A DNA stretch of 49,801 nucleotides from Draconibacterium orientale (GTDB lineage Bacteria; Bacteroidota; Bacteroidia; Bacteroidales; UBA1556). Position 1 is the first letter of the stretch, and every line of letters starts with the position of its first letter. The notes under the pieces were generated by a model, which was given only the letters and a program-made list of their open reading frames with translations, was not told where the DNA came from and ran no database searches. Shown here in pieces: positions 24,983 through 33,110 of this stretch. Where the stretch lies: positions 1 to 49,801 of the forward strand of contig DYSI01000007.1 in assembly GCA_020718275.1 (NCBI GenBank). The letters are read 5' to 3'. A program made the position numbers and the translations under genes.

Positions 24983-26743
24983 TTAGCTAAACATTTCGTC
25001 GATAACCATTTGGTAATTAGCAATTACAGCAGGGCGTCGTACACTCATTTTAGCAGTTACCATACCGGAATCGACGGTCCATTCATCGGCAATAAGTTTA
25101 AACACTTTGATTTGCTCATGGCTTCCGAAGTCTTTATTGAATTTATTAATCTCTTCTTTCATCTTTTTCAGTACATCTTCTCTCAAGATCACTTCCTCTG
25201 GTTTTGGGCAATTTTCATCTTTCAACTTGCACCAATCCTTGAGGTATTCAAAGTTAGGAACGATTAAAGCGCCGGCATGTTTTTGATTCTCACCAACCAC
25301 TACCGCAGTATCAATAAAAGGAGATTCTTTCAATTTCTCTTCGAGATGACTAGGCGCCACATATTTACCCATGGAAGTTTTAAAGAGGTCTTTCTTTCTG
25401 CCTGTAATTTTCAGAAATCTATTCTCGACAAGTTCTCCTAAATCGCCCGTATGCATCCAACCATCGGTAATCGCTTCGGCGGTAAGAGCAGGTTCTTTGT
25501 AATAGCCGAGCATAACACTAGGTCCTTTAGCCAATATTTCACCATCTGCTGCAATCATTACCTCCACATTCACCACCTTTGGTCCCACCGTTCCGATATA
25601 ACTATTGTTTTTTCCCCAGTCATTAACCGCAATTACGGGGGATGTTTCTGTCATTCCATAACCTTCTAAAGTAGGTATGCCTGCAGCATTAAATAATCGC
25701 CCCAAGCGTGGTTGCAAGGCAGCGCCACCCGAAATCAACACCTTAATATTTCCACCCATAGCCTGTTGCCATTTACTAAAAACAAGCTTGCGCGCGATGG
25801 CTAATTGTAGGTTATAGAAAAATGAATTCTCCCCTTTTGGATTATATTTTAAGCCCAAATCAAGTGCCCAGTAGAATATCTTCTTTTTAACGCCCTCCAA
25901 TTTAGCGCCTTTGCCTTCAATTTTATCATAAACTTTTTCGAGCAGGCGGGGAACCGTGGTCATAATGTCTGCCTTTATCTCATTCAAATTATCCACAATT
26001 TTGGCGACACTTTCGGCATAATAAATTGAAATGCCTTTGTATTGAAATATGTAATTGATAGTGCGCTCATAGATATGGCATAATGGCAAATAGCTCAAGG
26101 CTTTACCCTCTGATCCTGTGGGTGGAATTTTGATTAAAGCCAACACATTAGAAATGATATTCAAATGGGTTAACATTACCCCTTTCATGTTGCCAGTTGT
26201 CCCCGAAGTGTAAATAATAGTTGCTATATCGTTAGTACTAATACTTTTCTTTATTATAGCAAGTTTATCAGCCTGTGGATTCTTCATCCCATCATTGATA
26301 ATTTCATGATAATCCTTTATCTCCTGCCCTTCCGAAAAACAATATATCTGTTTCACACTAGGACAATGAGGTAAAATATCCTTGATTTTATAAAAAAGCT
26401 TTGCTTCAATAAAAACCATTTTGATATCGGCATGATTAAAAATATAATCATAATCATTGGTACCAATGGTTGGATAAATAGGAACATGAATGGCGCCAAC
26501 TTGCATCATAGCCATATCTACTATATTCCATTCAGGTCGATTAGCCGAAATACTGGCGATTCGATCCCCTTTGTGGATTCCTAAATTTATTAATCCATAA
26601 CTTAAATTATTAACTTTCTCAACATATTCTTGAATTGAATATGCCCTCCATTGCCCATTTTCCTTTGCAGCCAAGGCATCTTTTTTCCACGCATATTCTG
26701 CTACATAATGAGGTAGAATATCAAATAATCGCTCAAAACCCAT
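24983..26743 (-). CDS. Long-chain fatty acid-CoA ligase (AMP-forming)
   Basis: This 586-residue ANL-superfamily enzyme activates fatty acids via an acyl-adenylate. The P-loop motif YTSGTTGNMKG lies at residues 178-188. The GYGMTETSP acyl-pocket motif and the MHTGDLGEL hinge region are present, followed by GRKKDLFKTSMGKYVAP. It resembles the FadD15-type long-chain ligases common in Bacteroidota. A role in recycling or activating fatty acids, perhaps for the polyene system, is possible but not shown. The start is preceded at 26770-26777 by a perfect minus-strand TATATTTG. Confidence 0.9.
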   Translation of the reverse strand: MGFERLFDILPHYVAEYAWKKDALAAKENGQWRAYSIQEYVEKVNNLSYGLINLGIHKGDRIASISANRPEWNIVDMAMMQVGAIHVPIYPTIGTNDYDYIFNHADIKMVFIEAKLFYKIKDILPHCPSVKQIYCFSEGQEIKDYHEIINDGMKNPQADKLAIIKKSISTNDIATIIYTSGTTGNMKGVMLTHLNIISNVLALIKIPPTGSEGKALSYLPLCHIYERTINYIFQYKGISIYYAESVAKIVDNLNEIKADIMTTVPRLLEKVYDKIEGKGAKLEGVKKKIFYWALDLGLKYNPKGENSFFYNLQLAIARKLVFSKWQQAMGGNIKVLISGGAALQPRLGRLFNAAGIPTLEGYGMTETSPVIAVNDWGKNNSYIGTVGPKVVNVEVMIAADGEILAKGPSVMLGYYKEPALTAEAITDGWMHTGDLGELVENRFLKITGRKKDLFKTSMGKYVAPSHLEEKLKESPFIDTAVVVGENQKHAGALIVPNFEYLKDWCKLKDENCPKPEEVILREDVLKKMKEEINKFNKDFGSHEQIKVFKLIADEWTVDSGMVTAKMSVRRPAVIANYQMVIDEMFS

Positions 26744-26769
26744 TTTTTCTTTTTTTTCTGTTTGTATTG

Positions 26770-26777
26770 CAAATATA
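26770..26777 (-). promoter_or_regulatory. -7 element of the acyl-CoA synthetase gene
   Basis: TATATTTG on the minus strand matches TAnnTTTG and lies 26 bases before the start codon at 26743. No TTG sits at the ideal distance upstream. Confidence 0.4.
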
Positions 26778-27250
26778 CAATTAATTAATTATCTAAAATT
26801 TTAACTCAAAATGTTTCTGAATCGTTAAATAATTAACAACCTATGATAACCACTTTAAAGAAAATTGCTCATATCAATACCCGACTATGAAGAGAACTGT
26901 TTATTTGCTAAACGGTTAATCACAGAAATAACAGAATTTTTTAAACATTAATAGGAGGAATTCCATAAAAAATAATGAAGCAACTGATATTAAACTCCAA
27001 TGCTAAAGCTAGATAAGCAAATCAATTTATTTTACAGAAAGATTCATGTTTTTAGAGGTTAAATTACAGTTAATCATATATTTAAAAGGACAATCACTTT
27101 TCAAGCATCATCGAGCCCTTTTCTTGGTAAATTCTTTATTTAAGATGTAATGAATTTAATTGACAACTCTTTTTATTCAATTCTTAAGTTTGTAACGTAA
27201 TAATTGAATATTAATTCCAATGTTTTTAAGAGATTAAAACTTGAATAATC

Positions 27251-27360
27251 CTTTGTGTGTTTTGTGGTTTTCTTTGTGTGTTTTGTAGAATAGCTATTAC
27301 ACTAAGCGCTGCACTGAGCCTGTCGAAGTGGTGCACAAAGAGTCACAAAGCTACACAAAG
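27251..27360. repeat. Intergenic repeat block: TTTGTG repeats facing CACAAAG repeats
   Basis: Two near-identical copies of CTTTGTGTGTTTTGTgG (27251-27267 and 27272-27288) face three CACAAAG units spaced 10 bases apart (27334-27340, 27344-27350, 27354-27360). Together they form a long imperfect inverted repeat. Between them lies CACTGAGCCTGTCGAAGTG (27312-27330). I recall this CTTCGACAGGCTCAG sequence as a widespread REP-like intergenic element. The block could fold into a cruciform or long hairpin RNA. Confidence 0.65.
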
Positions 27361-27563
27361 ATTTTTTATAGCACCTCATATAAAGAATTAGCCTTTTTCT
27401 CTAAAAAAATACCACTTGGCAATAGCATCAAATAGCAAGTATATTCCACATTGGCACATATTAATTTGTTAATCAACTACTAGGGAGGTTTATGATTATT
27501 AAAGTTATTTTTGGAGTACAAATAATTACAAAGTCGAATTGATAGATTTGTTTGAAATCAAGT

Positions 27564-27593
27564 TTGTGTTAGCCATAAATTTTCCTAGATTTG
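27564..27593 (+). promoter_or_regulatory. Promoter of arginine deiminase
   Basis: TTG (27564-27566), a 19-base spacer and TAGATTTG (27586-27593) match the Bacteroidota consensus. Transcription near 27600 would leave a short leader before the ATG at 27617. It also rules out the in-frame TTG at 27539 as start. Confidence 0.7.
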
Positions 27594-27616
27594 TGGGCTA
27601 TAATCCTAAAATTTAT

Positions 27617-28873
27617 ATGCAGTCCAAACAACCCATACAAATAGATTCAGAAATCGGCAAATTAAAGTCAGTAATTTTGCATACTCCTGGTCAAGAGGTG
27701 GCGAATATGACCCCCGAAAACGCTGAAAAAGCGCTTTATAGCGACATCCTCAATTTACCAATTACCAAAAAAGAACATGGTCATTTTGAGAAAGTTCTAG
27801 CCACGGTAAGTAAAACCTATCAAGTAAAAACGCTTTTGAAAGACATTCTGAGCATCGAAGAAGTGAAAATAGATTTAATAAAGTCCATTTATATAGCGCC
27901 AGAATTACAAGCGATATTGCCGGAATTATTCGAATTGAGTGCAGGAACTTTAAGTTCAAAAATTATTCAAGGGCTCGAAATCCAAAGAAATACCGTCAGC
28001 AATTATCTCAGTAAACGTCGTTTTGCTATTCAACCTTTGCATAATTTTTTCTTTATGCGCGACGCAGCTGTTAGCATTGGTAACGAGGTACTAATCAGCA
28101 AGATGGCAGGTCTTGTTCGGCGACCAGAAACCATTATTATGAAGGCAATATTTGAGAATCATCCCAAATTTCAAATCAAAACGATTAATCTACCAGAAAC
28201 ACGCTACAATAATATTCCACTGATTGAAGGCGGTGACGTGCTCGTTGCTCGCGAAGATATCATCATTATCGGCATGGGATCGCGCACCAATGAACATGGA
28301 ATTGACGCCCTAATTGATCATTACAAAGCCGAAAAAGTAGAAAAGCATTTTATAATTCAAGAATTGCCCCTTGCGCCCGAATCTTTTATTCATCTCGACA
28401 TGGTTTTTACCTTGCTTGACCTTGATAATTGCATGGTTTACGAGCCAGTAATTCTCGATTCCACAGATTTAAGATGCATCCATGTTCACATTAAAGATGG
28501 TGAAGTCGAGCAAATTAACGAAGAAACAAATATTATCAAAGCATTGCGTAAATTGGGAATGCCCTTAGAACCAATTATTTGCGGAGGCACTGATACTTGG
28601 AATCAAAAAAGAGAGCAATGGCATAGTGGAGCTAACTTTTTCAGTTTTGCACCTGGGAAAATTTTAGGATACGCTCGCAATCGTTACACCTTGGATGAAT
28701 TAAATAAGTACGATTATGAAATCCTCAAAGCGACTGATGTAATTTCTGGTTTAGTGAATCCTGATAATTATGCCAAATGTGTTATCACCGTTGAAGGTTC
28801 GGAATTGGCACGAGGTGGCGGAGGTGCTCGCTGTATGACGATGCCACTGATACGAGAGTGTGTAAATTGGTAA
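27617..28873 (+). CDS. Arginine deiminase family protein
   Basis: This 418-residue guanidine-group hydrolase should convert arginine to citrulline and ammonia. Family motifs are in order: FMRDAAVSIG, EGGDVLVA, HLDMVFTLLD, and the C-terminal GGARCMTMPL with nucleophile C406. The Asp, His and Cys pattern of an active deiminase is complete. The rest of the arc pathway (ornithine transcarbamylase, carbamate kinase) is not nearby, so it may serve acid tolerance or nitrogen supply. I start at ATG 27617, because a TTG frame extension to 27539 lies in the promoter. It is followed by a strong bidirectional terminator. Confidence 0.88.
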   Translation: MQSKQPIQIDSEIGKLKSVILHTPGQEVANMTPENAEKALYSDILNLPITKKEHGHFEKVLATVSKTYQVKTLLKDILSIEEVKIDLIKSIYIAPELQAILPELFELSAGTLSSKIIQGLEIQRNTVSNYLSKRRFAIQPLHNFFFMRDAAVSIGNEVLISKMAGLVRRPETIIMKAIFENHPKFQIKTINLPETRYNNIPLIEGGDVLVAREDIIIIGMGSRTNEHGIDALIDHYKAEKVEKHFIIQELPLAPESFIHLDMVFTLLDLDNCMVYEPVILDSTDLRCIHVHIKDGEVEQINEETNIIKALRKLGMPLEPIICGGTDTWNQKREQWHSGANFFSFAPGKILGYARNRYTLDELNKYDYEILKATDVISGLVNPDNYAKCVITVEGSELARGGGGARCMTMPLIRECVNW

Positions 28874-28876
28874 AAA

Positions 28877-28907
28877 TAAAAAAGGTGCTTTTTAAGCACC
28901 TTTTTTA
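28877..28907 (+). terminator. Intrinsic terminator after arginine deiminase, probably bidirectional
   Basis: The stem AAAAGGTGCTT/AAGCACCTTTT with a short T loop is flanked by A- and T-runs. It works as a rho-independent terminator in both directions between two convergent genes. Confidence 0.85.
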
Positions 28908-28949
28908 TTGAAAAAAACTTTGGCAATTCCCTCAAAAATTAATTTCTTT

Positions 28950-30059
28950 CTATTCTCCAAATAGCTGTTGGAGTTTTTGTTCGAGTGCAGCGCCTCGCAA
29001 GCCAGTTTCGATAATTTTACCTTCGGCATCAATTAGCACCGTAAAAGGAATGGACCCTACTCCATAATCCTTGCCAGCTTGGCTACTCCAATATCTCAAA
29101 TCACTCACATGAATCCAAGGCAATTTATCATCGGCAATAGCTTTTATCCAATCTGATTTTTGTTTGTCTAAAGAAACGGCATAGATCTCAAAGCCTTTGG
29201 AGTGATACTTTTCGTACAAACGTACATTGTTTGGGTTCTCCTTACGGCATGGACTACACCAAGCAGCCCAAAAATCAACTAGCACTACTTTTCCACGTAA
29301 GGAAGATAAGGCTATTTCTACATCCTCGGGCGATCTTAATTTTATTTCAGGCGCTAAACTACCAGGCGCTAAACGCAACTTTTTAGCCACTTTATCATGC
29401 ATTTCCGACACGAAAGAATTATCTTTATATTTGGGATACAGTGCTTTATCCAAATTTACATATAATTCAACATTTTCATTAATCTCTATTTTATCAATAA
29501 AAAGTAAGGTAGCCAAAGAAGGCGTACTGGCAATTTCTTGCTTGATATATTGAACCCGTTGCTGATTAATTTGTTCATATTGATAAGCCAAAATTTTACC
29601 TACAGAGTCCTGGGCCGCTGTGCCAGCTACTTTTTGATATTGCTCTTCTAGACTTTTTTGCGCCATATCAAAACCGTTCATATTTTTAAGCATTTTGTAC
29701 AATTGCTCAGTACCCACAGAACCTTCCACCCGTGAAGGTTGAAGCATATTTTGCGTATTTAGGTCAATGATCAAGTTTTCGTTGGGTTCCAAAACTAATA
29801 TAGCGTATTGCTTACCACCATTCGATATTTGAAAAAAATTAGGCTTTGTAATATTTGTATGAATCATGAAGGAGCCATTTTCGCTCACTTTCACCGAATC
29901 TATCGGTATCATTTGGCCACCCCCTAGTTCCGAAAGGTACACATACGGCCCCTCAGCATTACTAATCTTGCCCTGTATGCTAAGATTTGAGAGAAACTGG
30001 GCTTGAGTATTCAAGCTTATTAAAAACACAAAAAGAAATGAAAATCGAATAAACTTCAT
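28950..30059 (-). CDS. TlpA-like thiol-disulfide oxidoreductase with DUF4369-type N-terminus
   Basis: This 369-residue secreted protein has a signal peptide (about 1-20). A DUF4369-like beta domain follows (about 26-115, starting ISNAEGPYVYLSELGG), then a helical linker and a thioredoxin/AhpC-TSA domain (about 233-369). The redox motif is WCSPC (C268, C271). Such periplasmic proteins reduce disulfides, for example during cytochrome c maturation. The combination is typical of Bacteroidota. It has its own promoter at 30086-30114 and stands alone. Confidence 0.88.
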   Translation of the reverse strand: MKFIRFSFLFVFLISLNTQAQFLSNLSIQGKISNAEGPYVYLSELGGGQMIPIDSVKVSENGSFMIHTNITKPNFFQISNGGKQYAILVLEPNENLIIDLNTQNMLQPSRVEGSVGTEQLYKMLKNMNGFDMAQKSLEEQYQKVAGTAAQDSVGKILAYQYEQINQQRVQYIKQEIASTPSLATLLFIDKIEINENVELYVNLDKALYPKYKDNSFVSEMHDKVAKKLRLAPGSLAPEIKLRSPEDVEIALSSLRGKVVLVDFWAAWCSPCRKENPNNVRLYEKYHSKGFEIYAVSLDKQKSDWIKAIADDKLPWIHVSDLRYWSSQAGKDYGVGSIPFTVLIDAEGKIIETGLRGAALEQKLQQLFGE

Positions 30060-30085
30060 AGGATAATTTTTTAATGAAAACCGTG

Positions 30086-30114
30086 CAAAGATATAATTAT
30101 TTAAATAGGTGCAA
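30086..30114 (-). promoter_or_regulatory. Promoter of the TlpA-like gene
   Basis: On the minus strand TTG (30114-30112), an 18-base spacer and TATCTTTG (30093-30086) match the consensus. The start codon follows 26 bases later. Confidence 0.65.
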
Positions 30115-30284
30115 GAACAAATTACTCATCATCAAAAGTGTTATAACATTCTTTAAATCAATTTATTAATAAAATCTATAACTATTTTTAAGATTTTTAT
30201 CAGGCCAAATTTTAGCAATTTACAAGCCAAACAGGCTAAAGGAATCATAGATTAGATTTATGTATAATTTACAAGGATAAAACT

Positions 30285-30292
30285 TACCTTTG
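30285..30292 (+). promoter_or_regulatory. -7 element before the GT9 gene
   Basis: TACCTTTG matches TAnnTTTG and lies 26 bases before the start codon at 30319. The -33 side is weak. Confidence 0.4.
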
Positions 30293-30318
30293 CAAGTCTT
30301 TTTTAGCAACTAAAAACA

Positions 30319-31344
30319 ATGGTAAAGGAATTTATTCCAAAGAAAATATTGATAATTCAAACGGCCTTCATAGGAGACGTAATACTTGCAACTCCAGTGA
30401 TGGAGGCATTGCATCTACACTTTCCGGATGCCGAAATTGACTTTTTATTGCGAAAAGGAAATGAGTCACTCTTTGAAGAACATCCTTTTTTACATCACAT
30501 TTGGATTTGGGACAAAAAAAATCATAAGACTCTCCATCAATTAGCCTTGATAAAAGCAATCCGCAAGCAGAATATCGACTTGGTAATTAACCTACAAAGA
30601 TTTTTAAGTAGTGGAATATTTACACTCTTATCCAAGGCCAAGATTAAGATTGGGTTTAAAAAAAACCCTTTATCTTTTGGTTTCAAGTATGCAATTGCGC
30701 ATAATTTCGCAAAAGGAACTCACGAAATTGATAGAAATTTAAGCCTATTAAAACCTTTAATTGACGATCCGAAAGGCAAAATAAAACTGTATCCTTCGGC
30801 AATAAATATTAAAAGGGTGCAATCATTGATGGAAAGCAAATATCTAGTCATTGCACCTAATTCGGTTTGGGAAACCAAACAATTACCGGCTGAAAAATGG
30901 ATTGAATTTATTAATCTAATACCGAAATCTTATATCATTTATTGCATCGGTAGTAAGAACGACTATGCTAACGTTGAGCAAATCAGCAAAATAAGCAAAA
31001 ATGAAAGATGCTTAAATTTGTGTGGTAAATTAAGTTTTCTTGAATCAGCAGCCTTAATGCAACACGCTAGCATGAATTACGTTAATGATTCGGCGCCTTT
31101 GCATATTGCATCGGCGATGAATGCCCCCGTCACTACTGTATTCTGTTCAACAATCCCTGAATTTGGTTTTGGACCACTTTCCGAAACCTCCTTTATTGTT
31201 GAAACGAAGGAGCCATTGGCATGCAGGCCTTGTGGATTACACGGACAGCATACTTGCCCTGAAGGTCATTTTAAATGTGCACAAAATATACAAATAGAAC
31301 AATTGCAAGAGAGTTTAAAGAATGAAAGAGCAAGAAATAATTAA
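30319..31344 (+). CDS. Glycosyltransferase family 9 (heptosyltransferase-like)
   Basis: This 341-residue GT-B enzyme of the WaaF/WaaC type starts with ILIIQTAFIGDVILATPVME, the family hallmark. The C-terminal half carries the donor-binding NDSAPLHIASAMNAP motif. It would add a heptose or similar sugar to the lipid A core on the cytoplasmic side. A cluster of Cys residues (CRPCGLHGQHTCPEGHFKC) near the end may bind a metal. Its last 23 bases overlap the threonylcarbamoyl-AMP synthase gene, so the two form one operon with smpB and the rhomboid gene. Confidence 0.88.
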   Translation: MVKEFIPKKILIIQTAFIGDVILATPVMEALHLHFPDAEIDFLLRKGNESLFEEHPFLHHIWIWDKKNHKTLHQLALIKAIRKQNIDLVINLQRFLSSGIFTLLSKAKIKIGFKKNPLSFGFKYAIAHNFAKGTHEIDRNLSLLKPLIDDPKGKIKLYPSAINIKRVQSLMESKYLVIAPNSVWETKQLPAEKWIEFINLIPKSYIIYCIGSKNDYANVEQISKISKNERCLNLCGKLSFLESAALMQHASMNYVNDSAPLHIASAMNAPVTTVFCSTIPEFGFGPLSETSFIVETKEPLACRPCGLHGQHTCPEGHFKCAQNIQIEQLQESLKNERARNN

Positions 31345-31888
31345 AACTATTGAAGTCCTTCGCAAAGGAGGAGTAATCGTTTACCCTACCGATACTATTT
31401 GGGGGATAGGCTGCGATGCTACTAACGAAAAAGCCGTTAGAAAAATTTACGAAATAAAGCGTCGATTGGAAAAGAAAACCATGATTGTTTTGGTTTGGGA
31501 AAAGCATTGCATCCAAAAATTTGTAGCCAATGTCCCTCCTATTGCCTTCGATTTGATTGATACCTGGCAAAAACCATTGACCATCGTTTATGATGGCGCT
31601 AAAAATATAGCCAAAAGCTTGATCAGAGAAGATAAAACAGTAGCTATCCGAGTATCGAAAGATGAGTTTAGCCAGCAAGTAATTGCTAGATTTGGTAGAC
31701 CGCTGGTTTCCACTTCCGCCAACATCTCTGGCGACCCATCCCCACTTTTTTTTAATGACATCGAACAATCCATCTTAGATCAGGCGGATTATGTGGTGAA
31801 TTTATATCATGATTCGATGAACGAAATAAAGCCATCCACCATTATTAGAATTCATGAGAATGGAAATTTTGAAGTATTACGCCCTTAA
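31322..31888 (+). CDS. Threonylcarbamoyl-AMP synthase (Sua5/YrdC family)
   Basis: This 188-residue YrdC-domain protein makes threonylcarbamoyl-AMP from threonine, bicarbonate and ATP, for the t6A37 modification of ANN-decoding tRNAs. Motifs are GGVIVYPTDTIWGIGCDA near the N-terminus, KRRLEKK, and STSANISG near residue 137. It lacks a Sua5 C-terminal domain, so it is the short TsaC/YrdC form. It overlaps the preceding glycosyltransferase by 23 bases and ends 3 bases before smpB. Confidence 0.9.
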   Translation: MKEQEIIKTIEVLRKGGVIVYPTDTIWGIGCDATNEKAVRKIYEIKRRLEKKTMIVLVWEKHCIQKFVANVPPIAFDLIDTWQKPLTIVYDGAKNIAKSLIREDKTVAIRVSKDEFSQQVIARFGRPLVSTSANISGDPSPLFFNDIEQSILDQADYVVNLYHDSMNEIKPSTIIRIHENGNFEVLRP

Positions 31889-31891
31889 TCT

Positions 31892-32338
31892 ATGGAGAAA
31901 CACATTGATATTAAAAACAAACGGGCTCGATTTGAGTATTTCTTAAGTGATGAAGTAGTGGCTGGCATTGTGCTCAGCGGCACCGAAATAAAATCTATCA
32001 GACTGGGAAAAGCAAACATCGCTGATGCCTACTGTGTTTTTATGAATGGCGAACTTTTTGTTAAAAATATGCATATTTCTGACTATGTGTTTGCCTCTTA
32101 CAATCGTCATGACCCGCGCAGCGAACGTAAGCTTTTACTTAATCGAAAAGAACTCCGCAAATTTGAAATGAAAACCAAAGAACGCGGCTATACCATTGTA
32201 CCTATCCGATTGTTTATCAACGAAAAAGGATTAGCAAAACTTGAAATAGCCCTTGCGCGTGGCAAAAAACTATTCGACAAACGCGACAGCATAAAAGCCA
32301 AGGATGTACAACGCGATTTAGACCGTCAAAAATTTTAG
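31892..32338 (+). CDS. smpB: SsrA-binding protein SmpB
   Basis: This is a 148-residue tmRNA-binding protein with the standard motifs [28 protein letters not shown] and [12 protein letters not shown]. The basic C-terminal tail is also present. It works with tmRNA and the ribosome to rescue stalled translation. Length is normal for the family. It lies between yrdC-like and rhomboid genes at 2-3 base spacing. Confidence 0.95.
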   Translation: MEKHIDIKNKRARFEYFLSDEVVAGIVLSGTEIKSIRLGKANIADAYCVFMNGELFVKNMHISDYVFASYNRHDPRSERKLLLNRKELRKFEMKTKERGYTIVPIRLFINEKGLAKLEIALARGKKLFDKRDSIKAKDVQRDLDRQKF

Positions 32339-32340
32339 TC

Positions 32341-32961
32341 ATGAATCATTTTATCATTCTCTATAGCATTCTTATACCCACCATCATAATTTCCCTAATG
32401 GCCTTGCAAAATAATGAGCTAATGGATAAACTTAAGTTCAACCCATCTCATATTTTCACTTCAAAAGAATGGTATCGGATGTTGAGTTATGGAATTGTCC
32501 ATGCCGATTGGATGCATTTAGCTATCAATATGTACGTATTATGGAGCTTTGGTAAAATTGTTCTGGACGATTTTTATTTTCTCTTTGGAAATTTAGCCAA
32601 TCTCATGTTTCTGGCTCTATACATGCCTGCCCTTGCAGTGAGTGTAATTCCATCACTTATAAAATATCGAAATGATATTTTCTATAATGCTGTGGGCGCA
32701 TCTGGCGCAATCTCAGCACTCGTCTACGTGACCATTATCCTTCATCCCACTGGTGGCATGGGCTTAATTTTTATCCCTATTAGCTTGCCGGCATGGGTTT
32801 TTGGATTACTTTACCTTATTTACACTATAATCATGAGTCGCAAAGAAAATACAAGGATTGGACATAGCGCACATTTGTGGGGTGCCGTATATGGTCTATT
32901 TTACGTTCTAACCTTTAAACCCTCGCTGTATTTATATTTCTTTCAACAAATATGGGCTTAA
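32341..32961 (+). CDS. Rhomboid-family intramembrane serine protease
   Basis: This 206-residue polytopic protein has the rhomboid catalytic dyad. Ser121 lies in GASGAIS and His178 in HSAHLWGAVYG. A conserved HADWMHLAINMYVLWSFG motif sits at about 54-71, followed by further hydrophobic helices. It would cleave membrane-spanning substrates within the bilayer. It lies 2 bases after smpB and is probably the last gene of that operon. Confidence 0.87.
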   Translation: MNHFIILYSILIPTIIISLMALQNNELMDKLKFNPSHIFTSKEWYRMLSYGIVHADWMHLAINMYVLWSFGKIVLDDFYFLFGNLANLMFLALYMPALAVSVIPSLIKYRNDIFYNAVGASGAISALVYVTIILHPTGGMGLIFIPISLPAWVFGLLYLIYTIIMSRKENTRIGHSAHLWGAVYGLFYVLTFKPSLYLYFFQQIWA

Positions 32962-33110
32962 ACAACAGTTTTTTAGTGCCCAAAACTCCGTTTAAGGAAA
33001 AGATTTTTGTTTGAACATTCGGAATATTATTATTTTAAACTAATTTTGAAAGCTTTTTTATAGAATTCAGTATTTATAAGCATTAAGAAGAAAATCAATC
33101 TAATCGAAAT

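Larger units (their letters stand above)
26744..27563. other. Long intergenic region with repeat element
   Basis: This AT-rich spacer of about 820 bases lies between the acyl-CoA synthetase and arginine deiminase genes. It carries a minus-strand -7 element at 26770-26777 and a repeat block at 27251-27360. I see no convincing coding frame. A second plus-strand TAGATTTG lies at 27543-27550. Confidence 0.6.

Noticed and set aside
27251-27360. CRISPR-like repeat array
   Set aside because: Repeat units are short, face each other and lack uniform spacers. No cas genes are present.
31271-31768. Minus-strand 165-codon open frame
   Set aside because: It overlaps the Sua5/YrdC and GT9 genes, both of which have clear family motifs.
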